A stretch of 56,065 nucleotides of DNA from Hyphomicrobiales bacterium (GCA_900470775.1 UCBZ01000051.1:1-56065); one strand, 5' to 3'. Shown: positions 42,569 through 51,181, counted from the first letter of the stretch. The notes: generated by a model not told the origin, from the sequence alone. Made by a program: numbers and translations.

Positions 42569-44220
42569 TGCGCCTGGCGCGCTTCAAGACCGTTCGAGGA
42601 AGACTTCTCGCGCTTCTGGTGGCGATCGCCTTGCCGATCGCATGCCTGACCGCGCTGGCCGCGCTCACGACCTATCGAACCGTGATCGCCGCCATCGAGG
42701 TGTCCCAGGCGCGGGCCGCGGACGACTTCGCGGTGCGCACGCGCGTCTGGTATCGGGGCGCCCTGCGGTCGTTGCTGGCCTCGGGCGCCGTGATGACCCG
42801 CAGCGGCGCGGACGCGGATTGCGCTGTCACGGGCCGCGCCTTGCTGGACCAGGTTGAGGGTTATCGTGCGTTTCAGCTGCTGACGGAGGACGGACGGAAC
42901 TGCGCAGCCTCGCTCGATCCCGGCCTGACAATTGAGGGCATGGCGGCGCTTTCGGCCCGGCTGAGAAGCTTGCCCCCCGTCAAGGTCTGGGGTGGCGCCG
43001 AACTCGCCCAGGTTCGCTACGACTACGTGACGTTGGCGGAGCGGAAGTATCTGGCGATCTATGCCAGGAATTCCGATGCCGGCAAGGTTTTGCAGGAAGC
43101 GCTTCTCCTCGTCGATCCGAAGCTGCTCGATCAGGTTTTCGATCTCGGCGAAGGTGGCGAAGGGATGAATGTCGCTCTCATCTCCAGCGGCGGCACGGTC
43201 GTAACCAGCCGAAACAGCGCGACCAGCGACGACGATGCCTGGTTGCCTCGCCGTGAGGTCGTTCCGCAGGGCCAACTGCGCTGGGAGGCGCCCAGCCGCA
43301 CAGGAAAAGTGCGGACCTATGCGGCGCGGCTGGTGGCGGAGCCCGATCTCTATGTCATCGCGAGCTTCGAAGACGCGCCGGCGCGGGCGGCGCGGGTGCA
43401 GTTCCTCGTCCTGCTCTTCGCGCCGCTGCTGACGCTGCTGCTGCTCTGCATCGTCTATCTGCGCGCGATCGATCGGCATTGCGTCTTCTGGCTGCGCGGC
43501 ATCGAGGCGACCGCGCGGGCGCGCTCGACGCACCCCAATGCCAGAGCTGTCATCGCCGAGGATATGCCGACGGACATCCGCAACGTCGCCGAGGCGTTCA
43601 ACACCATGGTGGACGAGCAGGAGGTGCGCCAGCGGCGGCTCCAGACTGCGCTCGACGACAACCGCTTCCTCGTGCGTGAACTGCATCACCGGGTGAAGAA
43701 CAGCCTCCAGGTGGTGCAAAGCTATATCGGCCTGACCAAGCGCGACTATCATGACGAGGCCAGGCTGGCGCTGGCCGATGCCGAATGCCGCGTCCACGTC
43801 CTGTCCGCCGCCTACCGCTTCACGCTGGCCGATGGCGAGATGCAGCCCGTGCGCGTCGATCTGTTCATCGAGGACGTGGTGACGATGATCGACAATCTCA
43901 TACGTCGCCGCGACCAGTGGGTGTCGAGCCGGCTGGAGACGGAGGCGACCCTGTCGGTCGACCGGATCATTCCACTCGGTTTCCTGGTCGTGGACGTCGC
44001 CTCGCGCATGCTTCGCACCACACCGGGGGTCAGCCTCACGATCATCGTGCGCGATGTCGATGCATCGACGATCGCGATCACGCTCGAGGCGGATCGCGAT
44101 ATCGCCCCGAGCGAACCGCCCAAGCTCTTCGCAGGCCTAGTGGCGCAGATTGAGGCCGTTCAGGTCGAGCCAGCCGAGGGCCGCAGACTCGGCAGCTGGC
44201 AGGTCAGTCACAAAGTCTGA
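42568..44220 (+). CDS. HisKA_2/HWE-type sensor protein with degenerate ATPase domain (550 aa)
   Basis: TM1 at about residues 11-33 (LLALLVAIALPIACLTALAA), an extracytoplasmic sensor domain (34-270), TM2 about 275-297 (FLVLLFAPLLTLLLLCIVYL) and a HAMP-like linker. Then comes the HisKA_2 box RELHHRVKNSLQVVQSYIGL with His about 373. The C-terminal ATPase region is poor: in place of the N-box (ELxxNAxKH) stands LGFLVVDVASRMLRTTPG, and no glycine-rich G-boxes are visible. It overlaps ecfG by one base (TAATG), the usual seat of PhyK/PhyP-type proteins. It may act on PhyR as a phosphatase, or be a kinase with a cryptic ATP site. Confidence 0.85.
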   Translation: MRLARFKTVRGRLLALLVAIALPIACLTALAALTTYRTVIAAIEVSQARAADDFAVRTRVWYRGALRSLLASGAVMTRSGADADCAVTGRALLDQVEGYRAFQLLTEDGRNCAASLDPGLTIEGMAALSARLRSLPPVKVWGGAELAQVRYDYVTLAERKYLAIYARNSDAGKVLQEALLLVDPKLLDQVFDLGEGGEGMNVALISSGGTVVTSRNSATSDDDAWLPRREVVPQGQLRWEAPSRTGKVRTYAARLVAEPDLYVIASFEDAPARAARVQFLVLLFAPLLTLLLLCIVYLRAIDRHCVFWLRGIEATARARSTHPNARAVIAEDMPTDIRNVAEAFNTMVDEQEVRQRRLQTALDDNRFLVRELHHRVKNSLQVVQSYIGLTKRDYHDEARLALADAECRVHVLSAAYRFTLADGEMQPVRVDLFIEDVVTMIDNLIRRRDQWVSSRLETEATLSVDRIIPLGFLVVDVASRMLRTTPGVSLTIIVRDVDASTIAITLEADRDIAPSEPPKLFAGLVAQIEAVQVEPAEGRRLGSWQVSHKV

Positions 44221-44275
44221 CTGCCAAGGTCTGATGAACGCGCGATCTGACCCCCGCGCTAGACGTCGGTGCCGG

Positions 44276-45154
44276 TCAGCCCGGCTCCTCGACGTTCTCG
44301 ATGGTGACGCCGACACCCAGCCCCAGGAAGGAGCCGGTCAATCCAGTGAAGCTGCCCGACACGGGCGAGGCGTCCTCCGGAACGCGCGCGACGGCGACCC
44401 GCAGGAGCTGGCGGTCGGCAACGAGGTCATTGGTCGGATCGAATTCGACCCAGCCATCGCCGGGAATGAAGACATCGGCCCAGGCATGAGTCAGGCCGAC
44501 CGTGGAGACCAGTCCGGCCGCATCGGGCGTCCGGTCATGGATATAGCCGGTGACGAAGCGCGAGGCGAAGCCCATGCGACGAGCAAGCTCGATGAACAGC
44601 CAGGCATAGTCACGGCACGACCCCGCCTGCTGGCGAAGCGTATCGGCGGGATGCTGCGTGCCCTCGTCATAACGAACTGAATAGTTCAGGCCCGTATAGA
44701 TCGCATGCGCGAGATCACGCAGCAGATGGCCGGACCCGCTGCCGATCCGGGCGCGGAAGTCGCTCAGCCACTGGTCGAGCAGGCCGTCTGGATCGGCGGC
44801 TGCCAGATCGAGATAGGGTTGCAGCACCAAACTTTCGCCATCGCTGTAGACGACACCGGTGACGGCCGTCATCGGCTCGACCTCGGTGCGCGGCAAGGCG
44901 GATCCGAAGCGCTGGATCAGCAGCTCGCTGACGATGTCGAGTTTATCAGCCGGTGCGTCGAAATTCGCGACCGCTACCGAATTGCCATAGACGTCGTGCA
45001 TCCAGCGCAGCCGCGCCTGAGGGGAGATCGACAGCGCAGTATCGACGACGCGCAGATCGAAACTGTCCCGCGGGCGCAGCATCAGCCGATGCGGCCCGAA
45101 CTGCACGGGGCCGGCATAGCTGTAAGTGGTCGAATGCCGAATGCGCAGATACAT
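44276..45154 (-). CDS. Transglutaminase-like family protein (292 aa)
   Basis: Cysteine-protease-fold protein. The N-terminal beta domain is YLRIRHSTTYSYAGPVQFGP with HRLMLRPRDSFDLRV. The catalytic triad is in QQAGSCRDYAWLFIELARRM (Cys), LTHAWADVFIPGDGW (His) and VEFDPTNDLVADRQLLRVAV (Asp). It has no signal peptide, so it is probably cytoplasmic. Members are linked to peptide or gamma-glutamyl cleavage. It stands convergent to the stress operon. Confidence 0.9.
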   Translation of the reverse strand: MYLRIRHSTTYSYAGPVQFGPHRLMLRPRDSFDLRVVDTALSISPQARLRWMHDVYGNSVAVANFDAPADKLDIVSELLIQRFGSALPRTEVEPMTAVTGVVYSDGESLVLQPYLDLAAADPDGLLDQWLSDFRARIGSGSGHLLRDLAHAIYTGLNYSVRYDEGTQHPADTLRQQAGSCRDYAWLFIELARRMGFASRFVTGYIHDRTPDAAGLVSTVGLTHAWADVFIPGDGWVEFDPTNDLVADRQLLRVAVARVPEDASPVSGSFTGLTGSFLGLGVGVTIENVEEPG

Positions 45155-45207
45155 GGTCGTTCCCAGTGGGCGAAGCGCCTCGACTGCGATCAGCCGGAGG
45201 ACGCGAC

Positions 45208-45232
45208 AAAAAACAAGCCGCCCGAAGGCGGC
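45208..45232 (-). terminator. Rho-independent terminator after the 92-aa gene
   Basis: Stem GCCGCC/GGCGGC with a CGAA-type loop, then a T-rich tail (TTGTTTTTT) on the minus strand. It separates the 92-aa gene from the transglutaminase gene. Confidence 0.8.
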
Positions 45233-45320
45233 CTGGGAGTGTGATGCGAGGGGAGCATCGCGGGATCAATGCGGAGCGGACTGGATTGTTCCCGACCGCC
45301 CGTCACCGATGCGCGATTTA

Positions 45321-45599
45321 TCAGCGGGTCACTGTGCCCTCGGCGCGCGGCAGCATGGCCTGCTGCGTGCCGCCGATCGCGCGTCTGGTCACGCCGACCG
45401 AGCGCTGCGCGGGATCGACCGCCGCCAGGCGGGTGTCGGACGGAACCTGTCGCTCGATCTTGGCCTGCGCGATCGCCGCGGAGCTGTCGCGATTTGTCTC
45501 CTGCAGGCCGGAGCCGAGCGTCAGCGCGAACACCGCCGCGCCCATGAATCCGAAGAAAAGGCCGGCGCGCTTGATGGGGGCAAGGCTGTTCGTCAACAT
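45321..45599 (-). CDS. Small membrane-anchored hypothetical protein (92 aa)
   Basis: Residues 12-32 form one TM segment (AGLFFGFMGAAVFALTLGSG) after a short basic N-terminus, so the rest is probably periplasmic: a polar Ala/Gln/Arg chain (QETNRDSSAAIAQAKIERQV, then RSVGVTRRAIGG). No domain recognised. The EcfG-type promoter 53 bp upstream and a terminator downstream define a single-gene stress unit. Confidence 0.7.
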   Translation of the reverse strand: MLTNSLAPIKRAGLFFGFMGAAVFALTLGSGLQETNRDSSAAIAQAKIERQVPSDTRLAAVDPAQRSVGVTRRAIGGTQQAMLPRAEGTVTR

Positions 45600-45651
45600 C
45601 TGTCTCTCCCGTCGCCTTGGCCGGGCAAGAACGACCGGCTTCGGGGAAGTT

Positions 45652-45676
45652 AACGCAAGGATGCCGGGAGGGTTCC
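45652..45676 (-). promoter_or_regulatory. EcfG-type general stress promoter
   Basis: GGAAC-N17-GTT on the minus strand with C before GTT, 53 bp before the ATG at 45599. Confidence 0.75.
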
Positions 45677-45761
45677 ATTTCGGGACCGGACGGAGACGGC
45701 CGGCACATCACATCGGCGCGAGCAAGGTCAAAGCCCACGTCAGGTATTGACGAGGATGTAC

Positions 45762-47570
45762 TCAGGCCGCCTCGTCATTGGCCGCGATCCTTGTCTTGAA
45801 CAGCCGCCAGAGCGACTTGCCGAGACGACGCGAGGTCAGATGGGCGCCGGCATGGCGCTTCTCCAGGGTGATCTTCCGGTCGTGGAAATCTTCCAGCCCA
45901 GGCCGATGGCCGACGCTGATCACCGTCGCATGGGCAAGTTCGGCCTCGAACAGGCCCAGCAACGAATTCTGGCTGTCCTCGTCGAGGGCCGAGGTCGCCT
46001 CATCCATGATGATGATGTCCGGCCGCTGGATCACGAGACGCGTGAAGGCGACGCGCTGGCGCTCGCCGCCCGACAGGATGCGGTCCCATTTGTCCTCGTC
46101 GTCGAGACGCTTGGCCATATAGGACAAGCCGCAGCGCCGGAGCGCGGCGATGACGGTTTCGTCCGGCACCGGCTTGTCGGCCTCGGGGTAGAGCAGCACG
46201 GTGCGCAAGGTCCCGATCGGCAGATAGGGCTTCTGCGGCACGAAGGCGAGCGACTTGCCGGCCGGCAGCGCAATAGAGCCCGAGCCCCAGGGCCAGAGCC
46301 CTGCCAGCGCGCGGATCAGCGTGCTCTTGCCGGTGCCGCTCTCGCCGACGATCAGCACCTTCTCGCCGAGCCCGATCACCACCGAGGCATCGGCGATCAC
46401 GGCCCGGCCATTGCTGTGGGCGATCGAGAGCTTGTGGAGGTGAATCGCGCCATCGGCGCTCTCCTTCATCTCGATATGGGTCTCGCCCTCCATGATCGTG
46501 CCGATATCGAGCCCTTCCAGCGCTTCCTGCAACTCGTCGACGCGGGTGACCGAGGCGAACCATTCGGCGAGGCGGACGAAGTTGTCGACGAACCAGATCA
46601 GCGCCGCCTGCACCGCACTGAACGCTGCAACGACCTGCATCACCGCTCCCAGCGAGACATCGCCGGCCAGGTATTTCGGCGCGATCAGAAGCAGCGGCAC
46701 GATCGGGAAGAGCGCGCCATTGGTGTTGAGCACGAGCGCGATGACGCCCTGCTGCCTGATGACGCGCAGCCAGGCGGCGACGACGCGGCCGTAGTTCTCG
46801 CCGACCGAACCGCGCTCGTCGGCATCGCCGCGGATCAGCGCAATGCTCTCGGCATTCTCCCGAAGCCTTGTCATTTCGGCGCGAAACTGTGCCTCGGCTT
46901 CGTTCTTGGCCGCAATTCTGGCGACCAGCGGCCGCCCCGTCAGATAGGCGGCGAGCGAGGCGATGAGCGCATAGCCGATCGCGGCGAGCGCCATGTAGCT
47001 GGGTATCACGACCTCGACGCCCGCCAGCGTGAAGCGGGCGGAGCCCGCGACATGCCAGAGGATCGCGGCGAAGGTCGCGGCCGTCACCGCCGCGCTGATC
47101 AGCCCGATCGCGAATTCGACGAGGGGCTCGATCGCGAGCCGGACGTCCTCGGCGATGCGGTATTCCGGCGCCGCCTGCTCCTTGGCGATGAATTGCAGCC
47201 GGTAATAGCGCTGGTCCGCGATCCACCAGCCCGCGAGCCGGCGCGTGAGATATTCGCGCCAGCGCATCTGCAGCAGCATTCGGCTGATCACCAGGGCAGA
47301 CAGGCTGAGCGCGGAGGCCGCGATCAGCAGGGGCAGCCACGCCGCCACGCTCCAGGCGGCAGCGACATCGCGCTTTTCGAGAGCATCGAAGAACAGGCGG
47401 TTCCAGGCGTTGACGCCGACGGCTGTGGCGATCTGCGCGGCGACGAAGGCCAGGACGACCAGCGTCAGGCCCCAGGCGCGCAGCCGGGTCTCGCCGCTCC
47501 AGAACGGCAGTGCCACGACGAAAAAGCGTCGCATGCGCGAGCGCTTGGCAACCGGCGGCGTTTCAGTCAT
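45762..47570 (-). CDS. ABC transporter, fused permease-ATPase of the SbmA/BacA-like (YddA/ExsE) type (602 aa)
   Basis: The N-terminal membrane half (about 20-330) has six helices and the ABC_membrane_2 signature (NRLFFDALEKRDVAA, WREYLTRRLAGWWIADQRYY, NAESIALIRGDADE). The C-terminal ATPase has Walker A VGESGTGKSTLIRALAGLWP, Q-loop FVPQKPYLPIGTL, signature LSGGERQRVAFTRLVIQRPD, Walker B IIIMDEATSALDE and switch His SVGHRP. Homologues import peptides, vitamin B12-like compounds or very long fatty acyl compounds. Substrate unknown here. An EcfG-type promoter 63 bp upstream suggests stress induction. Confidence 0.9.
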   Translation of the reverse strand: MTETPPVAKRSRMRRFFVVALPFWSGETRLRAWGLTLVVLAFVAAQIATAVGVNAWNRLFFDALEKRDVAAAWSVAAWLPLLIAASALSLSALVISRMLLQMRWREYLTRRLAGWWIADQRYYRLQFIAKEQAAPEYRIAEDVRLAIEPLVEFAIGLISAAVTAATFAAILWHVAGSARFTLAGVEVVIPSYMALAAIGYALIASLAAYLTGRPLVARIAAKNEAEAQFRAEMTRLRENAESIALIRGDADERGSVGENYGRVVAAWLRVIRQQGVIALVLNTNGALFPIVPLLLIAPKYLAGDVSLGAVMQVVAAFSAVQAALIWFVDNFVRLAEWFASVTRVDELQEALEGLDIGTIMEGETHIEMKESADGAIHLHKLSIAHSNGRAVIADASVVIGLGEKVLIVGESGTGKSTLIRALAGLWPWGSGSIALPAGKSLAFVPQKPYLPIGTLRTVLLYPEADKPVPDETVIAALRRCGLSYMAKRLDDEDKWDRILSGGERQRVAFTRLVIQRPDIIIMDEATSALDEDSQNSLLGLFEAELAHATVISVGHRPGLEDFHDRKITLEKRHAGAHLTSRRLGKSLWRLFKTRIAANDEAA

Positions 47571-47632
47571 CAGGATGGTAACTCCACGCCAGCGCCCGCC
47601 TTCGCCGCAGATGCGGAGCGCAGCGTCCAGCT

Positions 47633-47657
47633 AACGTGCTGCCGCGGTTACGGTTCC
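47633..47657 (-). promoter_or_regulatory. EcfG-type general stress promoter
   Basis: GGAAC-N17-GTT on the minus strand with C before GTT, 63 bp before the ABC transporter start at 47570, in the gap shared with the divergent Crp/Fnr gene. Confidence 0.75.
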
Positions 47658-47788
47658 CCAAAACTGCGCCAGATGCTGCGTTGCACAATGGCAAAGCTTT
47701 CTAAACTGGGCGAAGGTTTTTAACTGGGGATCGAATTGCAGACGGCGCGGCCCGCGTGACCGTTCTGCGCCGGGAGATCGAGCGAGGC

Positions 47789-48544
47789 ATGACGGATACC
47801 GCCCAAAATGGCCGCAACGGTGTGCCTTGCCTGGCATGTCCGCTTCGCCTGAAGCCCGCTTTCAAGGACAAGACCGACGACGAGGTTCGCTTCATCCAGT
47901 CGATGAAGCTCGAGCATCGCCATCTGGCGCCTGGAGCCGACATCATCCATCCCGGCCAGGAGGACGCGGAGCTCTATACCTTGTTTTCCGGCTGGGCCTT
48001 CCGTTACCAGCTTTTGCCCGACGGCCGTCGCCAGATCCTGAATTTCCTGCTGCCGGGTGACCTCGTCGGCTTGCAGGCCTCCCTGCTGAGCGCCGCCCAG
48101 CATGGCATTGAGGCCCTCACCGAAGTCGAACTCTGCGTGTTCCCGCGCAAGCGCGTCTGGGATCTGTTCGTGCGCATGCCCAGCTTGTCCTACGAGATCG
48201 CCTGGCTCGGCTCGCGCGAGGAGAGCCTGATTGACCAGAACCTGACCTCGGTCGGCCAGCGCAATGCCGGCGAGCGCATCGCCGCGCTGGTGATCTCGCT
48301 CTATCGGCGGGCCGATGCGCTCGGGCTGGTTGCCGAGAACGGCTTTCGCTTCCCACTTTCCCAGCAGCAGCTGGCGGACGCGCTCGGCCTGTCTCTGGTC
48401 CATACCAGCAAGACCTGGTCGCGGCTGCGCAAGGCAGGGCTTTTCTCGACATCGGATGGCCGCCTGACCTTGCTCAATCCGCGCCTGACCTCCCGGATGG
48501 CCCTGCTCTACGAGCGGGAGGTGGAGCCGAGACCGCTGATCTGA
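47789..48544 (+). CDS. Crp/Fnr family transcription regulator (251 aa)
   Basis: The N-terminal cyclic-nucleotide-binding-like barrel is IHPGQEDAELYTLFSGWAFR, QLLPDGRRQILNFLLPGDLV; the C-terminal winged HTH is FPLSQQQLADALGLSLVHTS, KTWSRLRKAGLFSTSDGRL. Cys pair PCLACPLR near the N-terminus resembles redox-type Fnr relatives, but the full four-Cys cluster site is not present. ATG at 47789 follows a GAGG site; GTG at 47756 is an alternative. It is divergent from the ABC transporter gene. Confidence 0.9.
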   Translation: MTDTAQNGRNGVPCLACPLRLKPAFKDKTDDEVRFIQSMKLEHRHLAPGADIIHPGQEDAELYTLFSGWAFRYQLLPDGRRQILNFLLPGDLVGLQASLLSAAQHGIEALTEVELCVFPRKRVWDLFVRMPSLSYEIAWLGSREESLIDQNLTSVGQRNAGERIAALVISLYRRADALGLVAENGFRFPLSQQQLADALGLSLVHTSKTWSRLRKAGLFSTSDGRLTLLNPRLTSRMALLYEREVEPRPLI

Positions 48545-48668
48545 AAACCGATCAGCCTTCCGAGCTGGATTAAGACTTGGCTCCGGAGCACTCTTGACCC
48601 CATATGACGCGCAGGTAACGTTCGCCGTAACGCCGTGGTCGTCCCCGTGGGGCGATGTCAGAGGTATC

Positions 48669-49463
48669 ATGTCACTCACGACCCGCAGCCGGTCCTCGCA
48701 AGGTCAATCGCTGGCGGCCCGCATCGGGCAGTCGCGCGTTGCCTTGCGTATCGAGGACGAGATGCGGGTGACTGCCGCCGATCTGGTCGATAGCGTGGCG
48801 GAAGCCCGGCTGAAGGTCGCGACCGTGCGCTACAAGGTGCAGGACGAGGTTCGCAGCAAGACCGAGAAGCTGCGGTCGCGGGTCAACGAGGCGCGGGCGA
48901 AGCTCGGCGACGAGGCCCGCTTTATCAAATCCTGGATCGACGATCCGATGCGCACCGGCTCGGTGACGCCGTCGGGTCCGGCGCTGGCGCGGCGCATGGC
49001 CTCCTTCGTCGATCCGACCCTGCCCGGACCGGTCATCGAGATCGGCCCCGGTACCGGGCCTGTCACCGAAGCGCTGATCGAGCGCGGCGTCAGCGAGGAC
49101 CGGCTGATCCTGGTCGAGTACAGCCCGGAATTCTGCAAGCTTTTGCGCCAGCGCTTTCCGCAGGCGACGGTGGTCGAGGGCGATGCCTACGCCCTGTCGA
49201 CGACCTTGGCAGGGCATCTCGAAGGCAAGGCGATCGCGGTCGTCTCGAGCCTGCCGCTGTTCAACCAGCCCCCAGTGATGCGCACTGCCCTGGGCAAGGA
49301 CGCCTTCACCCTGCTGGCCGAGGGCGCTCCCTTCATCCAGTTCACCTATTCGGTGGTCTCGCCGCTGCCGCGCAAGGGTTCCGGCCTGAAGGCCTTCGTC
49401 TCGGACTGGGTTCTGCGGAATATTCCCCCCGCTCGCGTCTGGGTCTATCGCCAGGCGAGCTGA
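48669..49463 (+). CDS. PmtA-like SAM-dependent methyltransferase with long N-terminal extension (264 aa)
   Basis: Residues about 98-264 match the rhizobial phosphatidylethanolamine N-methyltransferase (PmtA) fold: VIEIGPGTGPVTEALIERGV (SAM site), LILVEYSPEFCKLLRQRFP, VVEGDAYAL, VVSSLPLFNQP and FIQFTYSVVSPLP. Before it lies a charged helical segment of about 80 residues (DEMRVTAADLVDSVAEARLK, VRSKTEKLRSRVNEARAKLG), probably a coiled coil, which standard PmtA lacks. ATG at 48669 has an AGAGG site. Phosphatidylcholine synthesis is the family expectation; the substrate is not proven. Confidence 0.8.
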   Translation: MSLTTRSRSSQGQSLAARIGQSRVALRIEDEMRVTAADLVDSVAEARLKVATVRYKVQDEVRSKTEKLRSRVNEARAKLGDEARFIKSWIDDPMRTGSVTPSGPALARRMASFVDPTLPGPVIEIGPGTGPVTEALIERGVSEDRLILVEYSPEFCKLLRQRFPQATVVEGDAYALSTTLAGHLEGKAIAVVSSLPLFNQPPVMRTALGKDAFTLLAEGAPFIQFTYSVVSPLPRKGSGLKAFVSDWVLRNIPPARVWVYRQAS

Positions 49464-49553
49464 CGGCGGCGCTGATTAAAACTGCGACTTCAAACCGAAT
49501 CGCAACAATCGCCCCGCAGATGCATTGACCGGCAGGCCTGGTCACTCAGACGG

Positions 49554-50096
49554 CTATTCGATCCGGCAGGCGTCGCTCGCCGGGCTCAGCCGCCAGATGC
49601 CGTCATCGGGCTTGGCGGGAATCGCGACCGCGTTGTCGGCGATCTCCTCGGCATCATAAGGGTTGGGGTTGGCGACGATGCCGCCATTGCGGATGTCGAG
49701 CGTGCCCTGGGGGCCGCGCTCGATACGCCAGCTCCCGGCTTCCCATTCCGGCACGCAGTGGACGCCCTGGCCGCGTGGCTTGCAGAATCCGCTGAGCTGA
49801 TAGTCGTAATCCGACGTCGCCTTGGTGCGCTGGCGCAGGTTGATGTAGAGCACGACGAAGAAGCTCTTTGACGGCTCGGTCTTCCAGTCGTCGGGCAGAT
49901 GCACGAGGCGGATCCGGCTGACCTTCTGCTGCGGGTGGGTCGCGAGATGGGCCGCGTCGTAGTTGCGCTCCCAGCAGGCGGCGCGCTTCGGTGGCAGTTC
50001 GGTTTCCAGCGGCCGCGCGAAGGCCGGGACGGCCAGCGCAAGACCAATGGGCAGCGAGACGATAAGGCCGAGGCTCGCGATCTTGGCTCCACGCAT
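49554..50096 (-). CDS. Secreted hypothetical protein (180 aa)
   Basis: A signal peptide covers residues 1-27 (IASLGLIVSLPIGLALAVPA, cleavage after AFA). The mature protein has four Cys (AACWERNYD, GFCKPRGQGVHC, DACRIE), likely two disulfides, and a beta-rich body: VSRIRLVHLPDDW, SFFVVLYINLRQR. It resembles small periplasmic proteins found across Hyphomicrobiales, but I do not assign a family. 90 bp on one side and 150 bp on the other contain nothing more. Confidence 0.7.
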   Translation of the reverse strand: MRGAKIASLGLIVSLPIGLALAVPAFARPLETELPPKRAACWERNYDAAHLATHPQQKVSRIRLVHLPDDWKTEPSKSFFVVLYINLRQRTKATSDYDYQLSGFCKPRGQGVHCVPEWEAGSWRIERGPQGTLDIRNGGIVANPNPYDAEEIADNAVAIPAKPDDGIWRLSPASDACRIE

Positions 50097-50248
50097 GATG
50101 TCGGCCCCTTTCCGGCAAGGATCCTGCCGGCCAAGCGCTGAGATCAGCGCAGTTGCCGCTCCAGTGCAAATGCTTTTGCTGAGCGGCGCTTGACCTGCGC
50201 CAGGCGCTCGGGCTTGGTTCGCGCTGCCGCCGCGGGGTGAGAGACAGC

Positions 50249-51181
50249 GTGACTGACATTGCGCGGCTCGTCGCCGACATCGCAGACGAAATGGCGGCCC
50301 TGCCCGAGCGCGGCGAGGTCGCGACCTATATTCCGCCGCTCGCGGCGATCGACCTGCGCCATTTCGGCCTGTGCATCGTGACGGCCGATGGGGCCGTGCA
50401 CATGGCCGGCGATGCGCTCGAGCCGTTCTCGATCCAGAGCATCTCGAAGGTGTTCGCGCTGACGCAGGCGCTCGGCAAGATCGGCGAGGCGCTGTGGAAC
50501 CGCATCGGGCGCGAGCCCTCGGGCACGGCGTTCAATTCGATCGTCCAGCTCGAACGCGAGCAGGGCATTCCGCGCAATCCCTTCATCAATGCCGGTGCGC
50601 TTGTCGTCGCCGACGTCAATCTCGGTGGACACGAGCCGCGCGTGGCGATCGGGGAGTTGCTGCGCTTCGTGCGCTATCTCGCCGATGACGACACGATCGC
50701 CATCGACGAGGCGGTCGCGCGCGCCGAACAGGCCACCGGCTTCCGCAACATCGCGCTCGCCAACTACATGAAGGCCTTCGGCAATATCAGGCATGCGCCG
50801 GAACTGACGCTCGGCGTCTACTTCCATCAATGCGCCATCGCCATGAATTGCCGGCAGCTCGCCATGGCCGGCCGTTTCCTGATGCATGGCGGGCGCCATG
50901 ATTCGGCCGGCTCCCGCGTCGTCTCGGCCCAGCGTGCGCGCCGGATCAACGCGCTGATGCTGACCTGCGGCCATTACGACGCTTCGGGCGACTTCGCCTT
51001 TCGCGTCGGCCTGCCGGGCAAGTCCGGCGTCGGCGGCGGCATCCTGGCGATCGCTCCGGGAAAGGCCTCGATCGCGGTCTGGTCACCCGGCCTCAACGCC
51101 AGCGGCAACTCGAAGCTCGGAACCCTGGCGCTGGAGCGGGTCGCCGAGGCGACGGGCTGGTCGGTATTCGCAGCGGGATGA
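50249..51181 (+). CDS. glsA: Glutaminase A (310 aa)
   Basis: Converts glutamine to glutamate and ammonia; a serine-lactamase-like fold. The nucleophile Ser and Lys are in SIQSISKVFALTQAL. Other blocks are NRIGREPSGTAFNSIVQLE, PRNPFINAGALVVAD, the FRNIALANYMKAFGN segment and GLPGKSGVGGGILAIAPGKA. GTG at 50249 gives the usual 310 residues; GTG at 50237 is also possible. Confidence 0.93.
   Translation: MTDIARLVADIADEMAALPERGEVATYIPPLAAIDLRHFGLCIVTADGAVHMAGDALEPFSIQSISKVFALTQALGKIGEALWNRIGREPSGTAFNSIVQLEREQGIPRNPFINAGALVVADVNLGGHEPRVAIGELLRFVRYLADDDTIAIDEAVARAEQATGFRNIALANYMKAFGNIRHAPELTLGVYFHQCAIAMNCRQLAMAGRFLMHGGRHDSAGSRVVSAQRARRINALMLTCGHYDASGDFAFRVGLPGKSGVGGGILAIAPGKASIAVWSPGLNASGNSKLGTLALERVAEATGWSVFAAG

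Noticed and set aside
45268..45292. Near-EcfG site (GGAAC-N17-ATT) on the minus strand before the transglutaminase gene
   Set aside because: One mismatch in the -10 box, and a good terminator lies between it and the gene.
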